Below, one piece after another: positions 32,568 through 38,420 of a stretch of DNA of 64,000 nucleotides; the first letter of the stretch is position 1; each line of letters begins with the position of its first letter. Source of the DNA: an uncultured Subdoligranulum sp. (GTDB taxonomy: Bacteria > Bacillota > Clostridia > Oscillospirales > Ruminococcaceae). Location: NCBI GenBank assembly GCA_945830575.1, contig CALZZE010000002.1, forward strand, positions 62,001-126,000. The letters run 5' to 3'. Under the pieces are notes generated by a model. That model was not told the DNA's origin, searched no databases, and saw only the letters and a list, made by a program, of their open reading frames with translations. The position numbers and the translations under genes were made by a program.

Positions 32568-34463
32568 TCAATTCACCTCGATTCGTTCCACAGATTTGTA
32601 CCGTTCGGTGTCCACCCGCACCACGCAGCACAGGCCCGCGTCCACCGGCACCAGCTCGGCGGGGACGGTGAACTGCCGGCGCAGCGCAAAGCAGCCGTTT
32701 TCGGTGGTGACCCAGTCCTCCGCAAAGGTGACGGGGGTGGCGGTGGTGAGCAGCCAGTCCCGGACGATGAAGCCCGGCGGCGTCAGCTCGCCGACCGTTG
32801 TGCGCAGAACAAGGCCCCGGCTGCCCAGCGGCATGACGGGGAGCGTCAGCGCGATGCCCGCCGTCTGCGGCGTCTGGCAGGCCAGCTGCCAGCTGTCCTC
32901 CAGCGGGCAGGCGGTCAGCGCGGCGCAGCCCAGCGCCGCGGCCGCGAAGGTCTCCTCCAGCTCCAGCATGCCGTCCCACTGGGCCTTGCCCGCCAGATTC
33001 TGCCCGGTGATGACCGCCTGCAGGTCCTCTTTTTCCACGCAGGCGGTGCAGCCATCGGTGAGCAGCCGCACCGTCCAGTTGTACAGCGTGCCGCCCTCCA
33101 GCGCAGAAACGGGGTACATCAGCGCCAGCAGCCACGGCCCCGCGCCGACGGTCTGCACGGGGGCGTAGTCCAGCGTGGTGCCGTTGAGGGCGTAGCGCAC
33201 CGTCACGGTGGGCGGGGTTTCGGCGTCCTCCTCCGGGGTGACGGTGAGCTTGAGCTGGGCCAGAAACAGCACGGTGGTCTCATCGGTGGGGGCAAAGACC
33301 ACGCTGGCCAGCGTGGTGTCCACGCCGGGCAGCGCGGTGACGGGCCTGCCGTTGGCGAACCGGTAGTAGATGGTCTTTTGCCGCTGGGCCTGCGTTTGCA
33401 GCTGGTGCAGCGTGCGCTGCTCCTGGCTGGTGCCGCCGGAAAGGTGGGGGTTCTTGCCTACCCCCTTGAGGGTGGAGCCGCCCCGGAACTTCCACACCAG
33501 ATGGGTCACCAGCGTTTCGGTGTGCTTGTCCGGCAGGGCCAGCCGGTCGCCGGGGTCCAGCGTGGGGTCGCCGGGGGCGCTCAGGCTGGCGGGGGTGTAG
33601 TCGGCGGCGGCCAGACCGGGCAGCAGCGCCTCCAGCAGCGCCTGCCGCCGTTCCTCCAGTCCCTTTTCCAGCAGCGGGGCGTTTTCCACCGCCAGCACCA
33701 GACCGCCGTCCTGTTCCGCATACGCGCCCAGTCCTCCGGCGGTGACGCCGCAGTAATGGCACTGAAAATCCGACAGGGTCAGTCCGCTGCGCCCCGAGGC
33801 GTCCAGCGCCGCGGCGGCGCTCTGCCCGAACCGGCGCAGCACCAGCGCCCCGGCCCGGTCCACCGTGCCGAAGCCGCCCACCGCCTGCGCCAGCGCGGCA
33901 AAGCAGTCCCGCCAGGTCTGGCAGCCGTCGGTGGCGTCCAGCTGGAACAGTTCGTTTCCGTTGGGAAAGTCCGCCAGCTCCGCCTCGGTGCAGCCCACCG
34001 CCAGACCGCAGCCTTCTGCAATCTGGCACAGCATTTCATAGGGGGTGCCCTGCAAAATGGTGCCCGGGTAGGTGCCGCACAGCGCCAGCATATTGTCGTA
34101 GGCCTTGACGCGCACCGACACGCTGCCCCGCTCCGCCTCGGCCACGGTGTACACCCCCAGCGGGATGGAATACCACCGGCCCTCCACAAGGATGCCGTAG
34201 GTGAGCGTCACCTTTGCGCCGTACAGCGCGTAGCGGCTCAGGGCGGTGCGCAGCTGGAAGGCCGCCTGTCCCAGATACACGCAGCCGTATTCCAGCTCCT
34301 GCCCGTTGACGCACTGGTTGTCGATGGTCACCGAGCCGCTCATCAGGTCGGCGGCGCCGAAGTTCAGCACGGTGCCGTCGGTGAGGGTCAGCGTGCCGGT
34401 GAGCCGGTCGGTGCGGGTGCGGGCCTGCAGCGCGGCGCGGCAGGCCTCCGATACTGTGTACAT
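32568..34463 (-). CDS. Phage tail hub/baseplate protein
   Basis: 631 residues. The first 350 contain features of the gp27/gpD-type hub domains: RLTGTLTLTDGTVLNFGAADLMSGSVTIDNQCVNG, YGAKVTLTYGILVEGRWYSIPLGVYTVAEAERG, LCQIAEGCGLAV, and DPTLDPGDRLALPD, as in prophage hub proteins that follow the distal tail protein. The rest is a series of beta domains (DLQAVITGQNLAGKAQWDGM and others). The ATG at 34463 overlaps the terL stop by one base, so this baseplate gene is directly coupled to terminase, which is not the usual order. Confidence 0.65.
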   Translation of the reverse strand: MYTVSEACRAALQARTRTDRLTGTLTLTDGTVLNFGAADLMSGSVTIDNQCVNGQELEYGCVYLGQAAFQLRTALSRYALYGAKVTLTYGILVEGRWYSIPLGVYTVAEAERGSVSVRVKAYDNMLALCGTYPGTILQGTPYEMLCQIAEGCGLAVGCTEAELADFPNGNELFQLDATDGCQTWRDCFAALAQAVGGFGTVDRAGALVLRRFGQSAAAALDASGRSGLTLSDFQCHYCGVTAGGLGAYAEQDGGLVLAVENAPLLEKGLEERRQALLEALLPGLAAADYTPASLSAPGDPTLDPGDRLALPDKHTETLVTHLVWKFRGGSTLKGVGKNPHLSGGTSQEQRTLHQLQTQAQRQKTIYYRFANGRPVTALPGVDTTLASVVFAPTDETTVLFLAQLKLTVTPEEDAETPPTVTVRYALNGTTLDYAPVQTVGAGPWLLALMYPVSALEGGTLYNWTVRLLTDGCTACVEKEDLQAVITGQNLAGKAQWDGMLELEETFAAAALGCAALTACPLEDSWQLACQTPQTAGIALTLPVMPLGSRGLVLRTTVGELTPPGFIVRDWLLTTATPVTFAEDWVTTENGCFALRRQFTVPAELVPVDAGLCCVVRVDTERYKSVERIEVN

Positions 34464-35704
34464 TAGTTTCCTCTCCTTTTCCAAATGGTCTCCACCGCAT
34501 AGCGCACCGCGTCAATGTGGTGGTTGTTCACGTCGGGATAGCCGGGCAGCACCTCGCCGGTGCGGGGGTCCCGCTGGTACTCATACTCGCTGAATTCCGC
34601 CGCGGTGTCGGGGCAGCGGCCCGGGTCAATGACGATGGCGCAAAGCCCCTGCAGCCACTTCATGCTTTCCCGCACGCTGCCGGGGCCTTTCTGGGCGGCG
34701 CGGCAGGGCAGCCCGGCGGCCCGGTAGTCGGCGCAGGATTTCGGCTCCGCCGCGTCGGCGGTGAGAAAGCCGCCGTCCTCCCCCACGCCCCGCTCCCGCA
34801 GCAGGGCGGCGGTGTCCCGGTTGGGGGTGCGGGTGCGGGTCAGTTCGTCAAAGATGTACAGGGTGCGGCGGGCCGCGTCGTAGCTGACGGCGTTGTAGGC
34901 CCAGGGGTCGGGGTACCAGCCCCAGTCCACGCCGTGGTACAGCCGGTCAAAGGCGGCGATGGTCTCCCCGTCCAGCGGCTCCAGACGCAGGTTGGCAAAC
35001 ACCGCCGCGCCGCTGCCCACCACCTCGCCCAGATACTCGTGGCGGTAGGCCTCCGGGTTGGTTTCTTTGAGATGCGCCGCGTCCGCCAGAAACTTCGGTC
35101 CCAGCCAGTCCGGCGGCAGGTCCAGACAGGTGGAATGATGCACCAGCCGCCCGGGGCGGGTCTGCAAAACGTAGCGGTTCACCCAGCTGCGGGCCATGGC
35201 GGGCGGGTTGAAGCTTTTCAGCGTCAGGGCGTAGTCGCCGCCCCGGAAGACGCTCTGCTCCACGCTGCGGATCTCCTCGGGGCCGTCAAACTGGTCCAGT
35301 TCCTCGAACCATGCGATGCCCACCGCCCCGAAGGGCACCTTGAGGGATTTCAGCTTGCCCGCGTCGTCCAGCCCGAAGAACAGGATTTTCTGCCCGGTGG
35401 GCAGGTAGGTACATTCCATGGGGCTGACGGTGCATTTGAACCGCCCGGCCAGCCCCAGCGCGCCGATGGCCCAGGTGATCTGGGCGTAGACGCTGGCCCG
35501 CATGGTGCCCGCCACCTTGCGCAGCACCACGGCGTGGCAGTCCGGGTGGCGGAGCAGCTGCAGAACCAGCTCCAGCGAAAGGTAGCTGCTTTTGCCGGAG
35601 CCGCGCCCGCCCTTGGCCACCACCTCCTGCACCCGGCCGCTCTGCACGGCCCGGTGCACCGGCCAGAACACCGGGGCGATCACCTCCTTCAAGCGTATTT
35701 TCAT
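34463..35704 (-). CDS. terL: Phage terminase large subunit
   Basis: 413 residues; PBSX/SPP1-like motor and nuclease that packages DNA into the prohead. ATPase: Walker A GGRGSGKSS (residues 32-40), Walker B VGIAWFEELDQF (about 130). Nuclease: first metal Asp in HGVDWGWYPDPWAYN, DAAEPKS, and last Asp in NNHHIDAVRYAVE near the C-terminus. All key acidic residues seem intact, so packaging activity is plausible. The start overlaps the small-subunit stop by 4 bases (ATGA). Confidence 0.92.
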   Translation of the reverse strand: MKIRLKEVIAPVFWPVHRAVQSGRVQEVVAKGGRGSGKSSYLSLELVLQLLRHPDCHAVVLRKVAGTMRASVYAQITWAIGALGLAGRFKCTVSPMECTYLPTGQKILFFGLDDAGKLKSLKVPFGAVGIAWFEELDQFDGPEEIRSVEQSVFRGGDYALTLKSFNPPAMARSWVNRYVLQTRPGRLVHHSTCLDLPPDWLGPKFLADAAHLKETNPEAYRHEYLGEVVGSGAAVFANLRLEPLDGETIAAFDRLYHGVDWGWYPDPWAYNAVSYDAARRTLYIFDELTRTRTPNRDTAALLRERGVGEDGGFLTADAAEPKSCADYRAAGLPCRAAQKGPGSVRESMKWLQGLCAIVIDPGRCPDTAAEFSEYEYQRDPRTGEVLPGYPDVNNHHIDAVRYAVETIWKRRGN

Positions 35705-35910
35705 GGTTCCTCCTTTCCCACATCGTCCACAATGACCACGCCTTCCTCACCGCCGCCGTCGCCCAGACCCAGATGCTTGTACAGCAGCTCCAGCGCCCGC
35801 AGCTTGTCCGCGATTTTCAACGGCAGAGCCTCCGGGTCACGGGGGTCCGCGAAGGCGATGCAGGCCAGCTCGTCCAGCACTTGTTCCGGCGTGATGGGCT
35901 GCAAGGGCAT
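35701..35910 (-). CDS. terS: Probable terminase small subunit (short)
   Basis: 69 residues, MPLQPITPEQVLDELACIAFADPRDPEALPLKIADKLRALELLYKHLGLG. The last helix (KIADKLRALELLYKHLGLGD) is the signature C-terminal part of small terminase proteins. The usual N-terminal HTH is missing or much reduced (terS proteins are commonly 120-200 residues), so DNA recognition may be altered, which is compatible with non-specific packaging. GGGAGGTG precedes the ATG. Confidence 0.6.
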   Translation of the reverse strand: MPLQPITPEQVLDELACIAFADPRDPEALPLKIADKLRALELLYKHLGLGDGGGEEGVVIVDDVGKEEP

Positions 35911-35923
35911 CACCTCCCTTCCG

Positions 35924-35936
35924 TGTTGTCCCAACA
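35924..35936 (-). repeat. Palindrome TGTTG-TCC-CAACA ahead of terS
   Basis: Perfect 5-base arms separated by 3 bases just beyond the terminator. It has GTTG/CAAC arms as in the two operator-like palindromes but with opposite polarity. Confidence 0.35.
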
Positions 35937-35937
35937 A

Positions 35938-35976
35938 AAAAGGTGCCCACCCCTTAAACGGGGCAGCACCTTTCGT
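35938..35976 (-). terminator. Terminator or attenuator upstream of terS
   Basis: On the minus strand AGGTGCTGCCCC pairs with GGGGTGGGCACCT across a GTTTAA loop, followed by TTTTTT. It lies 15-20 bases after the putative start of the 35998-36026 promoter and before terS, so it must be read through or antiterminated for the structural operon to be expressed from that promoter. Confidence 0.75.
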
Positions 35977-35997
35977 GTGTCAATTTTCGATGGTACC

Positions 35998-36026
35998 ATT
36001 ATACAACCTTACGTTGTGAAATACAA
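35998..36026 (-). promoter_or_regulatory. Promoter P2 of the phage-derived structural operon, with ACAAC-N5-GTTGT operator
   Basis: TTGTAT (36021-36026), 17-base spacer, TATAAT (35998-36003), minus strand. The palindrome ACAAC-CTTAC-GTTGT (36003-36017, plus-strand reading) fills the spacer. The same arms and spacing occur at P1 (36500-36514). Confidence 0.6.
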
Positions 36027-36066
36027 TGAATTTTTTTGAAATATTTTGAAATCTTTTTCCCCTTTC

Positions 36067-36477
36067 TCAAAGCCTCATGCTGTCCACGCCGGCCCGGTGC
36101 AGCTGGTAGGCCCGGCGGGCCACAAGGCCCATCTGCCCGCCGATTTCCTCAAAGCTCTGGCCCAGAATGTAGCGGCGGCGCAGCACCTCCCGCTGCTGCT
36201 CCACCGGCACGGTGCTGATGGCCTGCGCCACCTGTCCGCGGGCGGAAAAACAGCCTGCCAGCTGGGTTTCCAGCCGGTTCTGTGCCTCCACGATGCGCTC
36301 CACCGCCCGGGGGATGCGGTCCTGTGCGCCGCCCTTTGCCCCCGGCATGCCGGACAGCACCGCCGTCATGCGGGTAGCCTCGCTGCGCAGCTGTTCGATC
36401 TCCTCCTCCAGCATCCGCTGGCGGCTGAGGTTGCTCTGGTACTGTTCCAGAAAACGGACTTTTTCCTTGTAGGTCAT
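36067..36477 (-). CDS. ArpU/sigma-region-4-like phage regulator
   Basis: 136 residues. The N-terminal half is a coiled coil (KEKVRFLEQYQSNLSRQRMLEEEIEQLRSEATRM). The C-terminal half is PVEQQREVLRRRYILGQSFEEIGGQMGLVARRAYQLHRAG, an HTH like region 4 of sigma-70 factors (YILGQSFEEIGGQMGL). This layout is that of ArpU/RinA-like late transcription regulators of Gram-positive phages. The ATG at 36477 follows GGGAGGGAATTTTC. It is transcribed from P1, whose start point lies in an operator-like palindrome, and could autoregulate and control P2. Confidence 0.7.
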   Translation of the reverse strand: MTYKEKVRFLEQYQSNLSRQRMLEEEIEQLRSEATRMTAVLSGMPGAKGGAQDRIPRAVERIVEAQNRLETQLAGCFSARGQVAQAISTVPVEQQREVLRRRYILGQSFEEIGGQMGLVARRAYQLHRAGVDSMRL

Positions 36478-36499
36478 GAAAATTCCCTCCCTGCGTTTA

Positions 36500-36548
36500 A
36501 CAACCATTGGTTGTACTCTATGCTACACCTGTTACGCAGGATTGTCAA
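36500..36548 (-). promoter_or_regulatory. Promoter P1 of the regulator gene, with ACAAC-N5-GTTGT operator
   Basis: Minus strand: TTGACA (36543-36548), 17-base spacer, TAGCAT (36520-36525). The palindrome ACAAC-CATTG-GTTGT (36500-36514, plus-strand reading) covers the expected transcription start. Promoter spacing and the operator position are both canonical for a repressible promoter. Confidence 0.65.
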
Positions 36549-36567
36549 TCCTATAATAGGGACTCTC

Positions 36568-36606
36568 AAAAAAATCGCCGTTCCCCGGCGGCAGGGGAAC
36601 GGCGGC
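36568..36606 (-). terminator. Terminator of the repeat-protein gene
   Basis: CGCCGTTCCCC pairs with GGGGAACGGCG, followed on the minus strand by ATTTTTTTG. It separates the gene at 36615 from promoter P1, so that gene is its own transcription unit. Confidence 0.75.
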
Positions 36607-36614
36607 GGCGTGCA

Positions 36615-36908
36615 TCACGGGCAGTTGTACAGCGAGTCCAGATACGCCTGCTCCCGCTGAGCCACCGCCTTCTGGTAGGCCTTCACGGAATCCAGATACG
36701 CCTGCTCTCTGGCGGCGATGGCCTTCTGGTAGGCCCTCACCGAGGCAAGGTAGGTGGCCTCCCGGCGGTCGGCCTCCTTCTGGGCGCAGGTGACGCGGGG
36801 CTTCGGGGTCGCGGTGCAGCGTTTGGGGCACTCGGCCAGCGCGGGGCAGGCGGCCGCCGTGACCACCGCCGTCAGCACCGCAGCGGCGGCCAGTCGTTTC
36901 AGTTTCAT
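36615..36908 (-). CDS. Small exported protein with tandem 18-residue repeats
   Basis: 97 residues from the ATG at 36908 (GAGGGATGAGC upstream at good spacing). It has an N-terminal signal peptide (LKRLAAAAVLTAVVTAAACPALAE) with an AXA cleavage site. The mature part starts with Cys residues (ECPKRC, TCAQKEAD) and then repeats an 18-residue unit: YLASVRAYQKAIAAREQA and YLDSVKAYQKAVAQREQA, followed by a partial third, YLDSLYNCP. This would make a short exported helical rod tied by cysteines. I do not recognise a family. Its link to the phage cluster is only by position. Confidence 0.55.
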   Translation of the reverse strand: MKLKRLAAAAVLTAVVTAAACPALAECPKRCTATPKPRVTCAQKEADRREATYLASVRAYQKAIAAREQAYLDSVKAYQKAVAQREQAYLDSLYNCP

Positions 36909-36949
36909 GCTCATCCCTCCTCGCCCCATGCTATGCCGCCGGGGCAAAA

Positions 36950-36988
36950 AGCGTGCCCCCTCCGGTTTGCGGCGACCGGAGGGGGCGT
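36950..36988 (-). terminator. GC-rich hairpin with T-tract between rsmI and the repeat-protein gene
   Basis: GCCCCCTCCGGT pairs with ACCGGAGGGGGC; on the minus strand ACGCTTTTTG follows. It is the probable original terminator of the rsmI transcript. Confidence 0.65.
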
Positions 36989-36989
36989 T

Positions 36990-37120
36990 TGGGGTATCGT
37001 TTTGGTGTGAGGAGGAATCATGTTACAGGAGACGGTTGCGGCTCCGTTCCTGTGATAATAGAATACCCAACAGATGCGAAAAAACTATGGTTTCCATATG
37101 AACATTTTGTAAAAAGTTTA
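36990..37120. other. Intergenic, no gene seen
   Basis: About 130 bases of moderately A/T-rich sequence between the terminator and palindromic element C. No convincing coding or RNA gene is visible. Confidence 0.5.
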
Positions 37121-37292
37121 GGCAACACCGCATAATTCTACGTGCCGATACAGCGGGCGAGGTGTGCCAGCTGCTAAGCAAAAAGCGCAGAGAATACTTT
37201 GTGTATTCTCGAGCATTTTTGCAACGCAGATGGTGCGCATCGCTCGTTGCAGCGGTGCGTAAGGCATCAGCCGTGAATTATGCGGTGTTGCC
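37121..37292 (+). repeat. 172-bp palindromic element, copy C, with TTTA target duplication
   Basis: Ends are perfect inverted repeats: GGCAACACCGCATAATTC and GAATTATGCGGTGTTGCC. TTTA flanks both ends (37117-37120, 37293-37296). The central stem reads GAGAATAC (37190-37197)/GTATTCTC (37203-37210), a compensated change relative to the other copies. The right duplication overlaps the rsmI TAA stop codon. Confidence 0.92.
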
Positions 37293-37293
37293 T

Positions 37294-38127
37294 TTATCTT
37301 GCCACCAGCGCCCTGTAAATCTCCCCCTTGCTGAAGGGGGTTCCGGCGGCGGCCTGCTTCGCGGCGGCGGAGGGCGCCATGCCGTCCGCCATCAGCCGCT
37401 CGGCGGCGGCCACCGCCTCGGCCAGCGTGGGGACGTCCTGCGCCGTGTCGGCCGGGTCGGCCCCCGCCAGCACCAGCACAAACTCGCCCCGCGGCTCGTT
37501 GTCCCGGTAAAATTCCGCCGCCTGCCCCAGCGTGGTCTTTCGTATCTCCTCGTGCAGCTTGGTCAGCTCCCGGCACAGGCTCACCGACCGCTCCGGCCCG
37601 AAGGCGGTGCACAGATCGTCCAGCGTGGCGCGCAGCTTGTGGGGCGCCTCATAGAAAATCATGGTGCGGGTCTCCCCCTGCAGAGCCTCCAGCCGGGCGC
37701 GGCGCTCCTTTTTGGGCACCGGCAGGAACCCTTCAAAGACGAACCGGGCGGTACTTTGCCCCGACACCGCCAGCGCCGTGACGCAGGCGGACGCCCCCGG
37801 CACCGGCACCACCCGGATGCCCCGCTCGTGGGCGGCCTTCACCAACTGCTCGCCGGGGTCGCTGATGCAGGGCATCCCGGCGTCGCTGCACAGGGCGCAG
37901 TCCTCCCCCGCCTCGATGCGCTGTAAGATGGCCTCCCCGTGGAACAGCGCGTGCTCATAGTAGCTGACCATGGGCTTTTTCAGCCCCAGATGGTTGAGCA
38001 GCCGCAGCGTGACGCGGGTATCCTCCGCCGCCACGAAATCCGCCGCGCCGAAGGTGGCCGCCACCCGGGGCGGCATGTCCTCCAGATTGCCGATGGGCGT
38101 GGCGACAATATACAATGTACCGGGCAT
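37294..38127 (-). CDS. rsmI: 16S rRNA (cytidine-1402-2'-O)-methyltransferase RsmI
   Basis: Methylates the 2'-O of C1402 in 16S rRNA at the decoding centre. The 277 residues have the family's LYIVATPIGNLEDMPPR start, ADFVAAEDTR, CALCSDAGMPCISDPGE (SAM-pocket loop), VVPVPGASACVTALAVSG, and FYEAPHKLRATLDDL. The C-terminal FSKGEIYRALVAR is intact although the stop codon is shared with the target duplication of element C. It lies next to the acylphosphatase in the same direction. Confidence 0.95.
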   Translation of the reverse strand: MPGTLYIVATPIGNLEDMPPRVAATFGAADFVAAEDTRVTLRLLNHLGLKKPMVSYYEHALFHGEAILQRIEAGEDCALCSDAGMPCISDPGEQLVKAAHERGIRVVPVPGASACVTALAVSGQSTARFVFEGFLPVPKKERRARLEALQGETRTMIFYEAPHKLRATLDDLCTAFGPERSVSLCRELTKLHEEIRKTTLGQAAEFYRDNEPRGEFVLVLAGADPADTAQDVPTLAEAVAAAERLMADGMAPSAAAKQAAAGTPFSKGEIYRALVAR

Positions 38128-38137
38128 AGCTCCTCCT

Positions 38138-38419
38138 TTATCCCGTGACCCGGAAACTCCGCTCGTTTTCCACCACGGGCAGTTCGGTCACCGTCATATC
38201 CTCGATCATGATCCACCGGCTGGTGGCGGTGAGGGTGGGCACCAGACGGTTCACCGCCTCCCGGGGGCCCTGGGCCTCCAGCTCCACGCTGTCGTCAAAA
38301 TTGTTGCGCACCCAGCCGGTCAGGCCAAGGTGCTGGGCGGTGTACTGGGCGCGATAGCGGAACCCCACGCCCTGCACCCGCCCGGTAAAGCGGTAATGCC
38401 GCCGAATCACATCTTTCAT
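38138..38419 (-). CDS. acyP: Acylphosphatase
   Basis: Hydrolyses acyl phosphates. 93 residues; the catalytic GRVQGVGFRYRAQ with the conserved Arg near residue 22, and GWVRNNFDDSVELEAQG with catalytic Asn near residue 40, are both present. Ends 10 bases before rsmI. It starts 2 bases after the copA stop on the same strand, so copA, acyP and rsmI may share a transcript. Confidence 0.9.
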   Translation of the reverse strand: MKDVIRRHYRFTGRVQGVGFRYRAQYTAQHLGLTGWVRNNFDDSVELEAQGPREAVNRLVPTLTATSRWIMIEDMTVTELPVVENERSFRVTG

Positions 38420-38420
38420 A

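Noticed and set aside
31296-34466. 1056-codon open frame on the plus strand within the phage cluster
   Set aside because: Antisense shadow of the fibre and hub genes with low-complexity translation; the minus-strand genes have ribosome-binding sites and abutting starts and stops.
21933-36477. Tailocin (headless bacteriocin) interpretation
   Set aside because: Terminase, portal and capsid genes are intact, so the product would include a DNA-packaging head.
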